Under the pieces are notes generated by a model that saw only the letters and a program-made list of their open reading frames with translations, had not been told where the DNA came from and did no database searches. A stretch of 50,767 nucleotides of DNA from Flavobacteriaceae bacterium (GTDB lineage: Bacteria > Bacteroidota > Bacteroidia > Flavobacteriales > Flavobacteriaceae), in NCBI GenBank assembly GCA_030835825.1, contig JAURRA010000025.1:1-50767 (forward strand), in the 5' to 3' direction. Of this stretch, positions 7,287 through 15,456 are shown piece by piece. Numbering within the stretch: the first letter of the stretch is position 1; every line of letters starts with the position of its first letter. The position numbers and the translations under genes were made by a program.

Positions 7287-8267
7287 TTAATCTAAAAAAC
7301 CTTGAGAGATCATCCAATCATCATTGAATATCTTACCAAGATATCGACTACCATGATCGTGAAAAAGAACAACGACCACATCGTCTTTCTTAAAATGATG
7401 TTGTAATTGAAGCACTCCTTTAATCGCAGCTCCGGCTGAATTTCCCAAAAACATACCTTCTTCAATGGCCAGTTTGCGTGTGAAAATAGCAGCATCCTTA
7501 TCGGTCACTTTGGTAAAACCGTCTATCACATCAAAGTTGACATTTTCTGGTAAAATATCTTCGCCAATACCCTCGGTTGTGTAGGGATAAATTTCTTTGG
7601 GGTCAAATTCACCTGTTTCGTGGTATTTTTTAAAAACACTACCATAGGTGTCTACACCCCAAATTTTAGTTTTAGGATTTTTATTTTTTAAATACTTTCC
7701 TACTCCCGAAATGGTTCCCCCTGTACCTACCCCAACGACAAAGTGGGTAATTTTACCTGCAGTTTGCTCCCAAATTTCAGGGCCAGTACTTTCGAAATGT
7801 GCTTGACTATTACTGAGATTGTTATATTGATCGACATACCAAGAATTAGGTGTTTCCGTGGCCAATCGTTTTGAGACAGAGTAATATGACCGCGGATCCT
7901 CGGGTGCCACTGCCGTTGGGCAAACTACAACCTGAGCACCAACTGCTTTCAAAATATCCATTTTCTCTTTTGACTGTTTGTCAGCTAAAACAAAAATACA
8001 CTTATAACCTTTTACAGCAGCAGCGAGAGCCAATCCCATACCGGTATTTCCTGAAGTCCCCTCGATGATAGTACCTCCCGGGACAAGGCGACCATCGGCC
8101 TCTGCATCTTCGATCATCTTAACTGCCATTCTATCTTTTACAGAATTTCCTGGGTTAAACGTCTCGTATTTCGCCAGTACGAGACAGGGCAAATCAGCCG
8201 TTAGTTTATTGATCTTAATCAAAGGTGTGTTACCTATTGTCTCTAAAATATTTTTGGCGTATTGCAT
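7287..8267 (-). CDS. PLP-dependent cysteine synthase / cystathionine beta-synthase family
   Basis: A 326-aa fold-type II PLP enzyme. The PLP lysine lies in NPGNSVKDRMA (about residue 40), the substrate loop is EGTSGNTGMGLAL and the phosphate-binding loop is GVGTGGTISGVG. A C-terminal segment VLFHDHGSRYLGKIFNDDW is characteristic of cystathionine beta-synthase-like members rather than of CysK. No CBS domains follow. Likely reaction: condensation of serine or O-acetylserine with sulfide or homocysteine. The ATG at 8267 gives the conserved start MQYAKNILETIGNTPL; the frame extends upstream without homology. Sulfur donor and direction (Cys synthesis versus transsulfuration) are not resolved. Confidence 0.9.
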   Translation of the reverse strand: MQYAKNILETIGNTPLIKINKLTADLPCLVLAKYETFNPGNSVKDRMAVKMIEDAEADGRLVPGGTIIEGTSGNTGMGLALAAAVKGYKCIFVLADKQSKEKMDILKAVGAQVVVCPTAVAPEDPRSYYSVSKRLATETPNSWYVDQYNNLSNSQAHFESTGPEIWEQTAGKITHFVVGVGTGGTISGVGKYLKNKNPKTKIWGVDTYGSVFKKYHETGEFDPKEIYPYTTEGIGEDILPENVNFDVIDGFTKVTDKDAAIFTRKLAIEEGMFLGNSAGAAIKGVLQLQHHFKKDDVVVVLFHDHGSRYLGKIFNDDWMISQGFLD

Positions 8268-8321
8268 GCGGTGGTTAGTTGTGGCAAATATAGTGGGGTG
8301 CTGGACACATTTCAAAAAAAA

Positions 8322-9557
8322 TCATCTAAAACGCATTGCCGTAACTGGAGATATTTTGCGAACTAAGACCGAAGGCACCAGTAACATCAACATAGATAAA
8401 AGAAATACACCCATATTGAGGTACAGCCAATGGAAAAAATCGAGACGAACCGGCACTTGGGTGACATAATAAACAGAGGGGTCGAGAGGTACAATGCCAA
8501 ATAAATATTGAACCAACAGAAAGGATAGACCTATTAAGTTTCCGAATAGTAATCCCCAAACAATGAGATGGGCCGCGTTAAGTAAAAATATTTTCTGAAG
8601 ACTATAAGGTTGTCCACCCAGAGCCTGAAGTAAGCCAATCATAGGAGTCCTTTCTAAAATCAACACTAAGAGCGCAGTTACCATATTAATACCCGCGACA
8701 ACAATCATTATAGCAAGTATCATTTGGGTATTTTGGTCGAAAATACCAATCCATTCAAAAATTTCTGTATGCTGTTGGACTACCGTTCTGGCGTCCAAAT
8801 CGTAGTCAATTGTTTGATAAATACTTTCACTGAGAGCATCGATATTGCTGAAATCGTCAGCCATCAGAATAACCTGACCTACCTCATTGTCTTTCCATTT
8901 ATTGAGAATTTGTAGGTGTCTCAAATCTCCGAGTAAATAGGTAGCGTCTAAATCTTGAAAACCAGAATTGACAATTCCAACAATATTGAATCGCCTTTGG
9001 GCAGGCGGTCGATTTTCATCTTCCCTCAAAAAATACATAGCTAACGGATCGCCCAACTTCAACCCCAATCGTTTCGACAAATATTCAGAAATCACCACAT
9101 CATTGCTTAGGGTGTCTCCGATAACCGGGAGTCGACCTTCACGCAAGTAATCTTTGAATTTTCCCCAACCAAACCGATAGTCAAGACCCTTAAACACAAC
9201 CCCCTCAAAGTCTGTCTCCGTGCGAACAATACCAAACTTATTGGCCTCAAGATAAATTGAAGCTATGCCTTCGATCCCATTTAATTGGCGCATTAATTCA
9301 TCTTCAACCTTGACAGGAACCAAGGATTCGTCGGAGCGATTGCCATCAAAATTGGAAATAGAAATGTGCCCCTTGTAGGCGATGATTTTGTTTCGAATTT
9401 CTTGCTGTAACCCAGTGCTAGTAGCAATGGCAATAAGCATTACAATCATGCCAACAGCAATTGCACCAATTCCTATTTTAATGATAGGAGCAGAAACACT
9501 ACTTTTATAGTGTTTGGAACTCATCATTCGCCTAGCGATAAAAAATTCAAACTTCAA
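8322..9557 (-). CDS. LolC/LolE-like ABC permease (FtsX/MacB fold)
   Basis: A 411-aa inner-membrane permease. It has one N-terminal helix (about 26-48), a large periplasmic domain (about 50-270) and three C-terminal helices, the architecture of LolC/E, which extract lipoproteins from the inner membrane in partnership with LolD ATPase. The C-terminal segment LLVLILERTPMIGLLQALGG is the coupling region typical of this family. The start codon is TTG (9557): MKFEFFIARRMMSSK matches the usual N-terminus, and the alternative ATGs ten codons later would remove it. No ATPase gene is adjacent. The divergent namZ-like start is only six bases away. Confidence 0.85.
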   Translation of the reverse strand: MKFEFFIARRMMSSKHYKSSVSAPIIKIGIGAIAVGMIVMLIAIATSTGLQQEIRNKIIAYKGHISISNFDGNRSDESLVPVKVEDELMRQLNGIEGIASIYLEANKFGIVRTETDFEGVVFKGLDYRFGWGKFKDYLREGRLPVIGDTLSNDVVISEYLSKRLGLKLGDPLAMYFLREDENRPPAQRRFNIVGIVNSGFQDLDATYLLGDLRHLQILNKWKDNEVGQVILMADDFSNIDALSESIYQTIDYDLDARTVVQQHTEIFEWIGIFDQNTQMILAIMIVVAGINMVTALLVLILERTPMIGLLQALGGQPYSLQKIFLLNAAHLIVWGLLFGNLIGLSFLLVQYLFGIVPLDPSVYYVTQVPVRLDFFHWLYLNMGVFLLSMLMLLVPSVLVRKISPVTAMRFR

Positions 9558-9563
9558 ATTACT

Positions 9564-10748
9564 ATGATATCAAAATCGATGTTCAAAAATACTCTTTTAT
9601 TCATTGTCTTTTTGACTTGGGGTTGCCAAGGTCAAAATAGCCCTATCATTTTAGGTATTGAGCAATTGGATGCTTATATACCCTTGTTAACTGGCAAGGC
9701 GGTCGGCATTGTCGCGAACGCATCCAGTGTAATTCCAACTGAAAAAGAAACAAAGACACATTTGATCGATAGTTTATTGACTAAAAACATCAATATCAAG
9801 GCTGTGTTTGCTCCTGAGCATGGATTTCGTGGCACGGCCGCCAATGGCGCTTACATTGAGGACGAAGTAGATCCAAATACTAAATTACCCATTCATTCAC
9901 TTCACGGTAAGGACATCAAGCCTACCCCCAATCAGTTGAGCGGAATAGACCTAATACTTTTCGATTTACAAGATGTTGGCCTTCGATTCTATACCTACAT
10001 ATCAACCCTCCACTATGTCATGGAAGCCTGTGCCGAGCAGGGCGTCTCTCTAGTGATCTTAGATCGGCCAAATCCAAACGGTCACTACATTGACGGTCCC
10101 ATACTGGAAAAAGAATATCAAAGTTTTGTTGGTATGCACCCTGTTCCAATTGTCTATGGGATGACCATTGGAGAGTATGCTCAAATGATTAATGGGCAAG
10201 GGTGGTTAAAGAATGGTCTAATTTGCGATATTACTGTAATTCCACTCCAATATTACACCCATCAAACAAGGTATGATCTACCATTGCGGCCATCACCAAA
10301 TCTAAGGACAGCAAAATCCATAAACCTTTATCCGAGTCTTTGCTTATTTGAAGGCACAGACATTAGTATTGGGAGAGGAACCGACACTCCTTTTGAGATT
10401 TTTGGTAGCCCTTCGCTGTCTCCAGAGGAGTTTGATTTTTCTTTCAAACCAGTTTCCCAGCAAGGAGCCGTTAATCCGCCCCACCTCGGGAAACAATGTT
10501 TTGGAAAAGATCTGTCCAAAACCGAAGATTTGAGCGCCATTCGCTTAGACTGGCTTGTTGAAACCTTTAAAGACTACCATAAAAAGGGCATTCCTTTTTT
10601 TAATAATTATTTCAATAAACTGGCTGGAAATTCTGGTTTGAGAAAATCGATTGAACGGGGTGAATCGGCTCAAAGTATCTCTGCGGGTTGGCAAGAAGGT
10701 TTGGAACGATTTAAGGTGATTCGATCAAATTACCTCATCTACAACTGA
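9564..10748 (+). CDS. namZ: DUF1343 / NamZ-type exo-beta-N-acetylmuramidase lipoprotein
   Basis: A 394-aa protein of the DUF1343 family, characterised in other bacteria as NamZ, an exo-muramidase that releases terminal MurNAc from peptidoglycan fragments. The N-terminus has a lipoprotein signal (LLFIVFLTWG before Cys), implying a periplasmic lipid anchor. Conserved stretches include FAPEHGFRG, FDLQDVGLRFYTY, LDRPNPNG, EGTDISIGRGTDTPFEIFGSP and the C-terminal FKVIRSNYLIY. ATG 9564 is chosen because it precedes the signal peptide closely. The 3' end overlaps the convergent sterol-desaturase gene by ten bases. A role in cell-wall recycling is inferred from the family. Confidence 0.88.
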   Translation: MISKSMFKNTLLFIVFLTWGCQGQNSPIILGIEQLDAYIPLLTGKAVGIVANASSVIPTEKETKTHLIDSLLTKNINIKAVFAPEHGFRGTAANGAYIEDEVDPNTKLPIHSLHGKDIKPTPNQLSGIDLILFDLQDVGLRFYTYISTLHYVMEACAEQGVSLVILDRPNPNGHYIDGPILEKEYQSFVGMHPVPIVYGMTIGEYAQMINGQGWLKNGLICDITVIPLQYYTHQTRYDLPLRPSPNLRTAKSINLYPSLCLFEGTDISIGRGTDTPFEIFGSPSLSPEEFDFSFKPVSQQGAVNPPHLGKQCFGKDLSKTEDLSAIRLDWLVETFKDYHKKGIPFFNNYFNKLAGNSGLRKSIERGESAQSISAGWQEGLERFKVIRSNYLIYN

Positions 10749-11575
10749 GGTTTTTGGGTTGGTTTTTGATAGGGCTGAAAGGGCTGGGTGAGCAGTGATG
10801 ATACGCGGCCATTAGCTTCCCTGTCTGGAAATACATCAACACCATATACCAATTTCTCGCGATCTAGGGTCATAAAAGTTCCAAATAAACGGTCCCAAAC
10901 TGAGAAAATATTCCCGTAATTCGAATCGGTGTAGGGCAGCACATGATGATGATGTATTTTATGCATATCTGGAGATACGATAACATAACTCAGCCACCTA
11001 TCTAGTTGCTTTGGCAATAAAATATTGGCGTGATTGAATTGAGTAGCTATTAAGGACATCGATTGGTACAGCATCACAATTCCCATTGGCGCTCCTAAAA
11101 TGACCACACCTATCAAAGTAAAACCAAATCGAACTACACTTTCTAATGGGTGGTGTCTATTTGCAGTTGTGGTATCGACGTTTTGATCAGAATGATGCAC
11201 CAAATGCACCATCCAAAGCGGCTTTACGCGGTGTTCAATGTAATGCGGGAGATACGCTCCAATGAAGTCCATTAAAAGTAACCCTAACAGCACATAAAGC
11301 CATAGGGACATCTCTGGTAACCAATTTAAAATTCCAAATTCATGATTTACAACCCAGTCGGAAGAACTTAACAAAAGAAAGGCTAAAACGAAATTAATCA
11401 CAATGGTTGTCAATGTGAAAAACAAATTGGGAATGGCGTGTTTCCACTTTCTGTAATTGAATTTAAACAAAGGTATAGATCCTTCAAGCAGCCAAAAAAA
11501 GGTTAACCCACCTACTAAAATTATTGACCTATGGAGAGATGTTATTGTTTCAAAGTAAATGAGCAGATTTTCCAT
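10739..11575 (-). CDS. Sterol desaturase / fatty acid hydroxylase family protein
   Basis: A 278-aa integral membrane di-iron enzyme of the fatty acid hydroxylase superfamily. The histidine clusters that bind iron are present: HYIEH (about 110), HLVHH (about 125), NRHHPLE (about 138) and HKIHHHH (about 205), followed by the conserved NYGNIFSVWDRLFGTF. Four to five hydrophobic segments lie before and between them. It probably hydroxylates or desaturates a membrane lipid; the substrate is unknown. It is the last gene of the leftward group that starts with the TPR protein, 23 bp after the YkgJ-like gene. Confidence 0.9.
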   Translation of the reverse strand: MENLLIYFETITSLHRSIILVGGLTFFWLLEGSIPLFKFNYRKWKHAIPNLFFTLTTIVINFVLAFLLLSSSDWVVNHEFGILNWLPEMSLWLYVLLGLLLMDFIGAYLPHYIEHRVKPLWMVHLVHHSDQNVDTTTANRHHPLESVVRFGFTLIGVVILGAPMGIVMLYQSMSLIATQFNHANILLPKQLDRWLSYVIVSPDMHKIHHHHVLPYTDSNYGNIFSVWDRLFGTFMTLDREKLVYGVDVFPDREANGRVSSLLTQPFQPYQKPTQKPQL

Positions 11576-11598
11576 GCGCCGAAGTTAAAAAATAATTT

Positions 11599-12102
11599 TT
11601 AGAGACGAGATTTCATAGCCTCAACAATTTTATAAGCTGCTGGACAAATCCCCACATTGTTGATGGTTAAATGGCTGATCTGATGGAATTTTTTTCGGTT
11701 CGTATGAGGAAACTCTTGGCAGGCTTTAGGACGGTAGTCATAAATACTACAACGATTGTCGTCTCCTAAAAAGGTGCATGGAACACTTTGTAAGACGTAA
11801 TCATTATCCTCGTCTAATCTAAGAAACTGCTCAATAAATGTACATGGTTTAAGCCTGAACAGTTTGGCAATGCGCTCAATGTCTTTGTTTGTAAATAAAG
11901 GGCCGGTAGTCTTACAACAATTAGCGCAATCCAAACAATCTATTTGACTAAAGGTATGGTCATGCAATTCGACCATGACTTGGTCTAAATGTTTTGGTAC
12001 CCTTTTCTTTAATTTCTTAAAAAAGCTTTGGTTCTCTTTTTTCTTTTCAGCGGCCAGTTTGGGCAAAGATTGAATGAGTTTAAGGAATTCAGACAAAATC
12101 AT
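11599..12102 (-). CDS. YkgJ-family cysteine-cluster protein
   Basis: A 167-aa cytosolic protein with the CxxCxxCC cluster CLDCANCC (about 57-64) and later cysteines in KPCTF, VPCTFLGDDNRCSIYDYRP and KACQEFPH. Together these form the zinc- or iron-chelating pattern of the YkgJ/UPF0153 family, sometimes called Fe-S oxidoreductase without proof. Function is unknown. Its ATG overlaps the stop of the amidohydrolase gene by one base (TGATG), a translational-coupling arrangement. Confidence 0.88.
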   Translation of the reverse strand: MILSEFLKLIQSLPKLAAEKKKENQSFFKKLKKRVPKHLDQVMVELHDHTFSQIDCLDCANCCKTTGPLFTNKDIERIAKLFRLKPCTFIEQFLRLDEDNDYVLQSVPCTFLGDDNRCSIYDYRPKACQEFPHTNRKKFHQISHLTINNVGICPAAYKIVEAMKSRL

Positions 12103-13718
12103 CAGTTGATTTGAGGCTCTCCAGAAATGTACGTTTGAAGCACATTGGTCTTTGAAATTCGATCCAGTGGTATAGTCATGATATCTTGATCTAAGACTAT
12201 GAAATCTGCCATTTTTCCGACTTCAAGAGACCCTTTTTCATCAGCTTCAAAGTTGGCGTAAGCTGCCCAAATGGTCATACCGAAGAGAGCATCCTTTCGA
12301 GACAAGGCTTCTTCTGCTTTGAATTTTCCCGCAGGATAGCCATCCAAATCTTGACGAGAAGTAGCTGCATAGAAGGTTAAAAAAGGGCTAACACCTTCAA
12401 CAGGAAAATCGGTACCCAGGGCGATACGGCCATTAACTTCAAGCAGACTATTTAAAGCGTAAGCCCCTTGCATCCGGTCTGAACCCAAACGCTCTTCCGC
12501 CCAATACATATCACTGGTGGCGTGAGTCGGCTGAACCGAAGGCATAATATTATCAAAAGAACTAAAATCCTCAAGTGACAATACTTGAGCATGCTCGATG
12601 CGCCAACGACGATCGTGCTGACCATTTAATAACGCCCTATAGGTGTTTAAGACAACATGATTTGCAGAGTCTCCAATGGCGTGGGTATTCATTTGATAGT
12701 CAGACGCTGCAATGCGCTTTGCCGTTGCTTTGAAATGTTCTATCGAATTAACCGGAAGTCCGTGCGTATGCGGTGCGTCACTATAGGGGGCTCTGAGCAA
12801 TGCCCCTCGAGAACCTAAAGCACCATCGAGGTAATATTTGAAAGACCGCATGTGCAAGCGATCGGTTTTGACAATTGATCGGTTAAGGTAATAATTCAAA
12901 TTATCAGGTGTCGCAGAGGCCATGGCATAAACACGGATTTTCAAGTCTCCAGCGCGCTGCAAACTATCAATCAGTTCTATATCCTCTCTATCCAAGCCTG
13001 CATCATCAACTGTTGTTAAACCTAAAGCCACGCAAGCAGCTTCTGCTGCGAGAAGCGCGTTTATTCTTTCTTGACGGGTTGGCTTAGGCCAATGATTCAT
13101 CACAAGTCTTTCTGCATTGTCAATGAGTACACCTGTAGGCATACCTTGGTCCAAAACAACTGTGCCGCCTTCCATGTGACTGTCTTTTGTAACACCACCG
13201 AGATCCAATGCAGCTTGATTGCACAGCAACGCATGACCATCGATACGAGATAATGCAATCGGTGTGTCGGGAAAGAGCTTGTCTAAAATAGTTTTTTGGG
13301 GGAATTTCTGATCGACCCAATCATTTTGATCCCAACCTCGTCCCATGATATAATCCATCTTATGCTTTTCCTGAAAAACAATGATGCGCTGAACTACCTC
13401 TTCAAAACTTGAGGTACCAACAAGGTCCACTTGCTGTTCTTGAAAACCAAAATTCAAAAAATGACAATGCGCGTCGATTAATCCGGGAACTACCGTTTGC
13501 CCCTCTAAGTCGATAGTATTATCGATATCAAACTGAGATTTCAAAGTACCCTCATCTCCTACTCCTAAAATTTTACCTTCAGATACGGCTACTGCAGAAG
13601 CTGTGGGAAGTTGGTCGTTGGCGGTATAAAAATTTCCATTGACATAGAGATCAATCCGTGATTGTTTAGAACATGAGAAAAGAAATAGGGTAACAAGAAT
13701 AAAGGATAGCTTTGGCAT
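12102..13718 (-). CDS. Amidohydrolase family 3 (YtcJ-like) lipoprotein
   Basis: A 538-aa metal-dependent hydrolase. The signal MPKLSFILVTLFLFSC is a lipoprotein signal with the lipobox Cys at about 16, placing it in the periplasm. The catalytic domain shows the metal-binding HxH in GLIDAHCHFLNFG (about 85-90), the HAIGD motif, RIEHAQ and LGTDFPVEG near the C-terminus. These define the YtcJ/amidohydrolase-3 group, whose members cleave N-acyl or cyclic amides; the substrate is not predictable. The gene follows the barrel gene by 31 bp and overlaps the next gene by one base. Confidence 0.9.
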   Translation of the reverse strand: MPKLSFILVTLFLFSCSKQSRIDLYVNGNFYTANDQLPTASAVAVSEGKILGVGDEGTLKSQFDIDNTIDLEGQTVVPGLIDAHCHFLNFGFQEQQVDLVGTSSFEEVVQRIIVFQEKHKMDYIMGRGWDQNDWVDQKFPQKTILDKLFPDTPIALSRIDGHALLCNQAALDLGGVTKDSHMEGGTVVLDQGMPTGVLIDNAERLVMNHWPKPTRQERINALLAAEAACVALGLTTVDDAGLDREDIELIDSLQRAGDLKIRVYAMASATPDNLNYYLNRSIVKTDRLHMRSFKYYLDGALGSRGALLRAPYSDAPHTHGLPVNSIEHFKATAKRIAASDYQMNTHAIGDSANHVVLNTYRALLNGQHDRRWRIEHAQVLSLEDFSSFDNIMPSVQPTHATSDMYWAEERLGSDRMQGAYALNSLLEVNGRIALGTDFPVEGVSPFLTFYAATSRQDLDGYPAGKFKAEEALSRKDALFGMTIWAAYANFEADEKGSLEVGKMADFIVLDQDIMTIPLDRISKTNVLQTYISGEPQIN

Positions 13719-13749
13719 ATTGTTTTTTTCAAAGATAATCAAGGACTCC

Positions 13750-15456
13750 CTACCAATCAAAATTATAATGTAAACCTACCAAGGCCTGAATTCCTTGAAC
13801 ATTGTAAAAACCCCATCGGGCCTGCTTAGCATCAAAAATATTATTGACACGCGCCTCCGCACTCCACCGTTCTGACAATTTATAAACGGTGCTCCAATTG
13901 ATGTCTGCAAAGCTTGAAATATTAATGGTTTCTGTCAAATTACCATTGGCCTCATTGGTATAAGCCAACACATCTTTTCTATCGCCAAAAAATATACCGA
14001 TTAAACTCATGGACCAATTATCTGACAAAGTCGCATTAATTATTAATGCTGCTTCTAGATTTGGTCGGTTGAAAAAATAAGTTTGTTCGGAGGTCGAAAA
14101 TTGATTGTAAGTTCCACTAACATGAATCGTTGCTTTGTCAAAACCTGTATACATAAGTCCAGTCTTAAAACTACTGGTTTTAATGTCATCAATCAACAGC
14201 CCAAAACTATTTCCGAAGGAATAATCTTGGAATATATTTTCATCTATGGCGTTCAAAACAAACATCGATTTGCGTTTAGCACTCTCATAACTTGCACTTG
14301 CATTCCAACCCCAATCTGATGATAATGGCATTTCAACGCCAGCAGAAAGATGCAGGGGGATTTCCTCGGCGGAAATGCTATTATTGGGTCCGAAATAGTT
14401 ATTCCGAGAAAGAAAATTTCGATAAGTGTGTTGATCGACTTTTCCTGTTGCTTTAAATCTTAGAACTAACGCATCCACTAAATAGGACAAGTGGATATTT
14501 GGAACAATCAAAATTTCTGAAGCATCTGGGTCATCTGTCAACTGGTAATATCCTGATGCTCCCAAGTCCAAAGACAAATCGCCAGACTGAATTTTAAAAG
14601 TCGGTGAGAGCGTAAATAAGGCATGGTCAAAAGTTTGGTCTTCTTCTTGAGGTGTTTGATATTTTCTGTATTGCACAGCAAAGGTGGATTGAAAAGTATC
14701 CTCGAAAGCAGGCAGTTGCGCTAAAGTTTCGGCAAGAACTACAATTTCAGCATTGTCATAATTATCCGCTATACCATCGAATTGAATCTCCATTTTTTCG
14801 AGCCAATCCAAATCTGGTTTCAATACAGAACCCAAGCTGTAGGTCACCCATTGGTGTCCATTATTGATATCATTAAGTTGTTCTTCATGCCACAAACCTT
14901 TGGGCACACCATACCATTGTCTTTTTTGGAAACCAACCAAACCATTAATCGACCATTCATTGCTCCGTGTGATATTAGAGAAATCTAATTCAAGATGAGT
15001 TGCGCTAAAATCATCCTCTAATTTCGTTTCAGCTACGCCACCTTGGGACCCATAATGATCGAACAGCACGCTTACTTTTTTATTTATTGATAGTTTGAAA
15101 GCCCCCGAGAAATCCGCAATCAAAGTACCGTAATTACCTGCCATCATCATAAGTCGATTAGCGAAAAATTTATTGACATCTGTCAAGACAAGTTTTCTAG
15201 TATTTGGCTTGGCGGGATTAAAAACAGAGGCTACTGGAATGGACTGAATTTGGAAAGTGGTTTTCAATTTTTCCACCGCACTGGAGTTATCCGCCTCGGG
15301 CACTGATTTAATTTTTTTTGCTTCGGTGACAGAAGGAATAAAGGTTTTTTCAATATTCACGGTCTGTGTTCCCAATGAGTCATTTTCTATTTGTGCATAA
15401 GTAATAGAAGACATCATGAATAAAATGAACAAGAAAAAGTTGGTTTGTTTATTCAT
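13750..15456 (-). CDS. Plug-less TonB-receptor-like outer-membrane beta-barrel
   Basis: A 568-aa secreted protein with signal peptide MNKQTNFFLFILFMMSSITYA. After the signal comes a proline-rich segment (EKTFIPSVTEAKKIKSVPE ... IPVASVFNPAKPNTRK), then alternating amphipathic strands to a C-terminal strand ending in aromatic residues (LVGLHYNFDW), the outer-membrane insertion signal. It is often labelled a TonB-dependent receptor because the last part (WSAEARVNNIFDAKQARWGF) resembles that family. However, there is no recognisable plug domain of about 150 residues. The start overlaps the TPR gene by eight bases, so the two are probably translated together. Function unknown; a channel or assembly partner is an inference. 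Confidence 0.8.
   Translation of the reverse strand: MNKQTNFFLFILFMMSSITYAQIENDSLGTQTVNIEKTFIPSVTEAKKIKSVPEADNSSAVEKLKTTFQIQSIPVASVFNPAKPNTRKLVLTDVNKFFANRLMMMAGNYGTLIADFSGAFKLSINKKVSVLFDHYGSQGGVAETKLEDDFSATHLELDFSNITRSNEWSINGLVGFQKRQWYGVPKGLWHEEQLNDINNGHQWVTYSLGSVLKPDLDWLEKMEIQFDGIADNYDNAEIVVLAETLAQLPAFEDTFQSTFAVQYRKYQTPQEEDQTFDHALFTLSPTFKIQSGDLSLDLGASGYYQLTDDPDASEILIVPNIHLSYLVDALVLRFKATGKVDQHTYRNFLSRNNYFGPNNSISAEEIPLHLSAGVEMPLSSDWGWNASASYESAKRKSMFVLNAIDENIFQDYSFGNSFGLLIDDIKTSSFKTGLMYTGFDKATIHVSGTYNQFSTSEQTYFFNRPNLEAALIINATLSDNWSMSLIGIFFGDRKDVLAYTNEANGNLTETINISSFADINWSTVYKLSERWSAEARVNNIFDAKQARWGFYNVQGIQALVGLHYNFDW

Noticed and set aside
8065-8469. 134-aa plus-strand open frame over the start of the cysteine synthase gene
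   Set aside because: It crosses the start regions of two well-supported leftward genes and encodes nothing recognisable.
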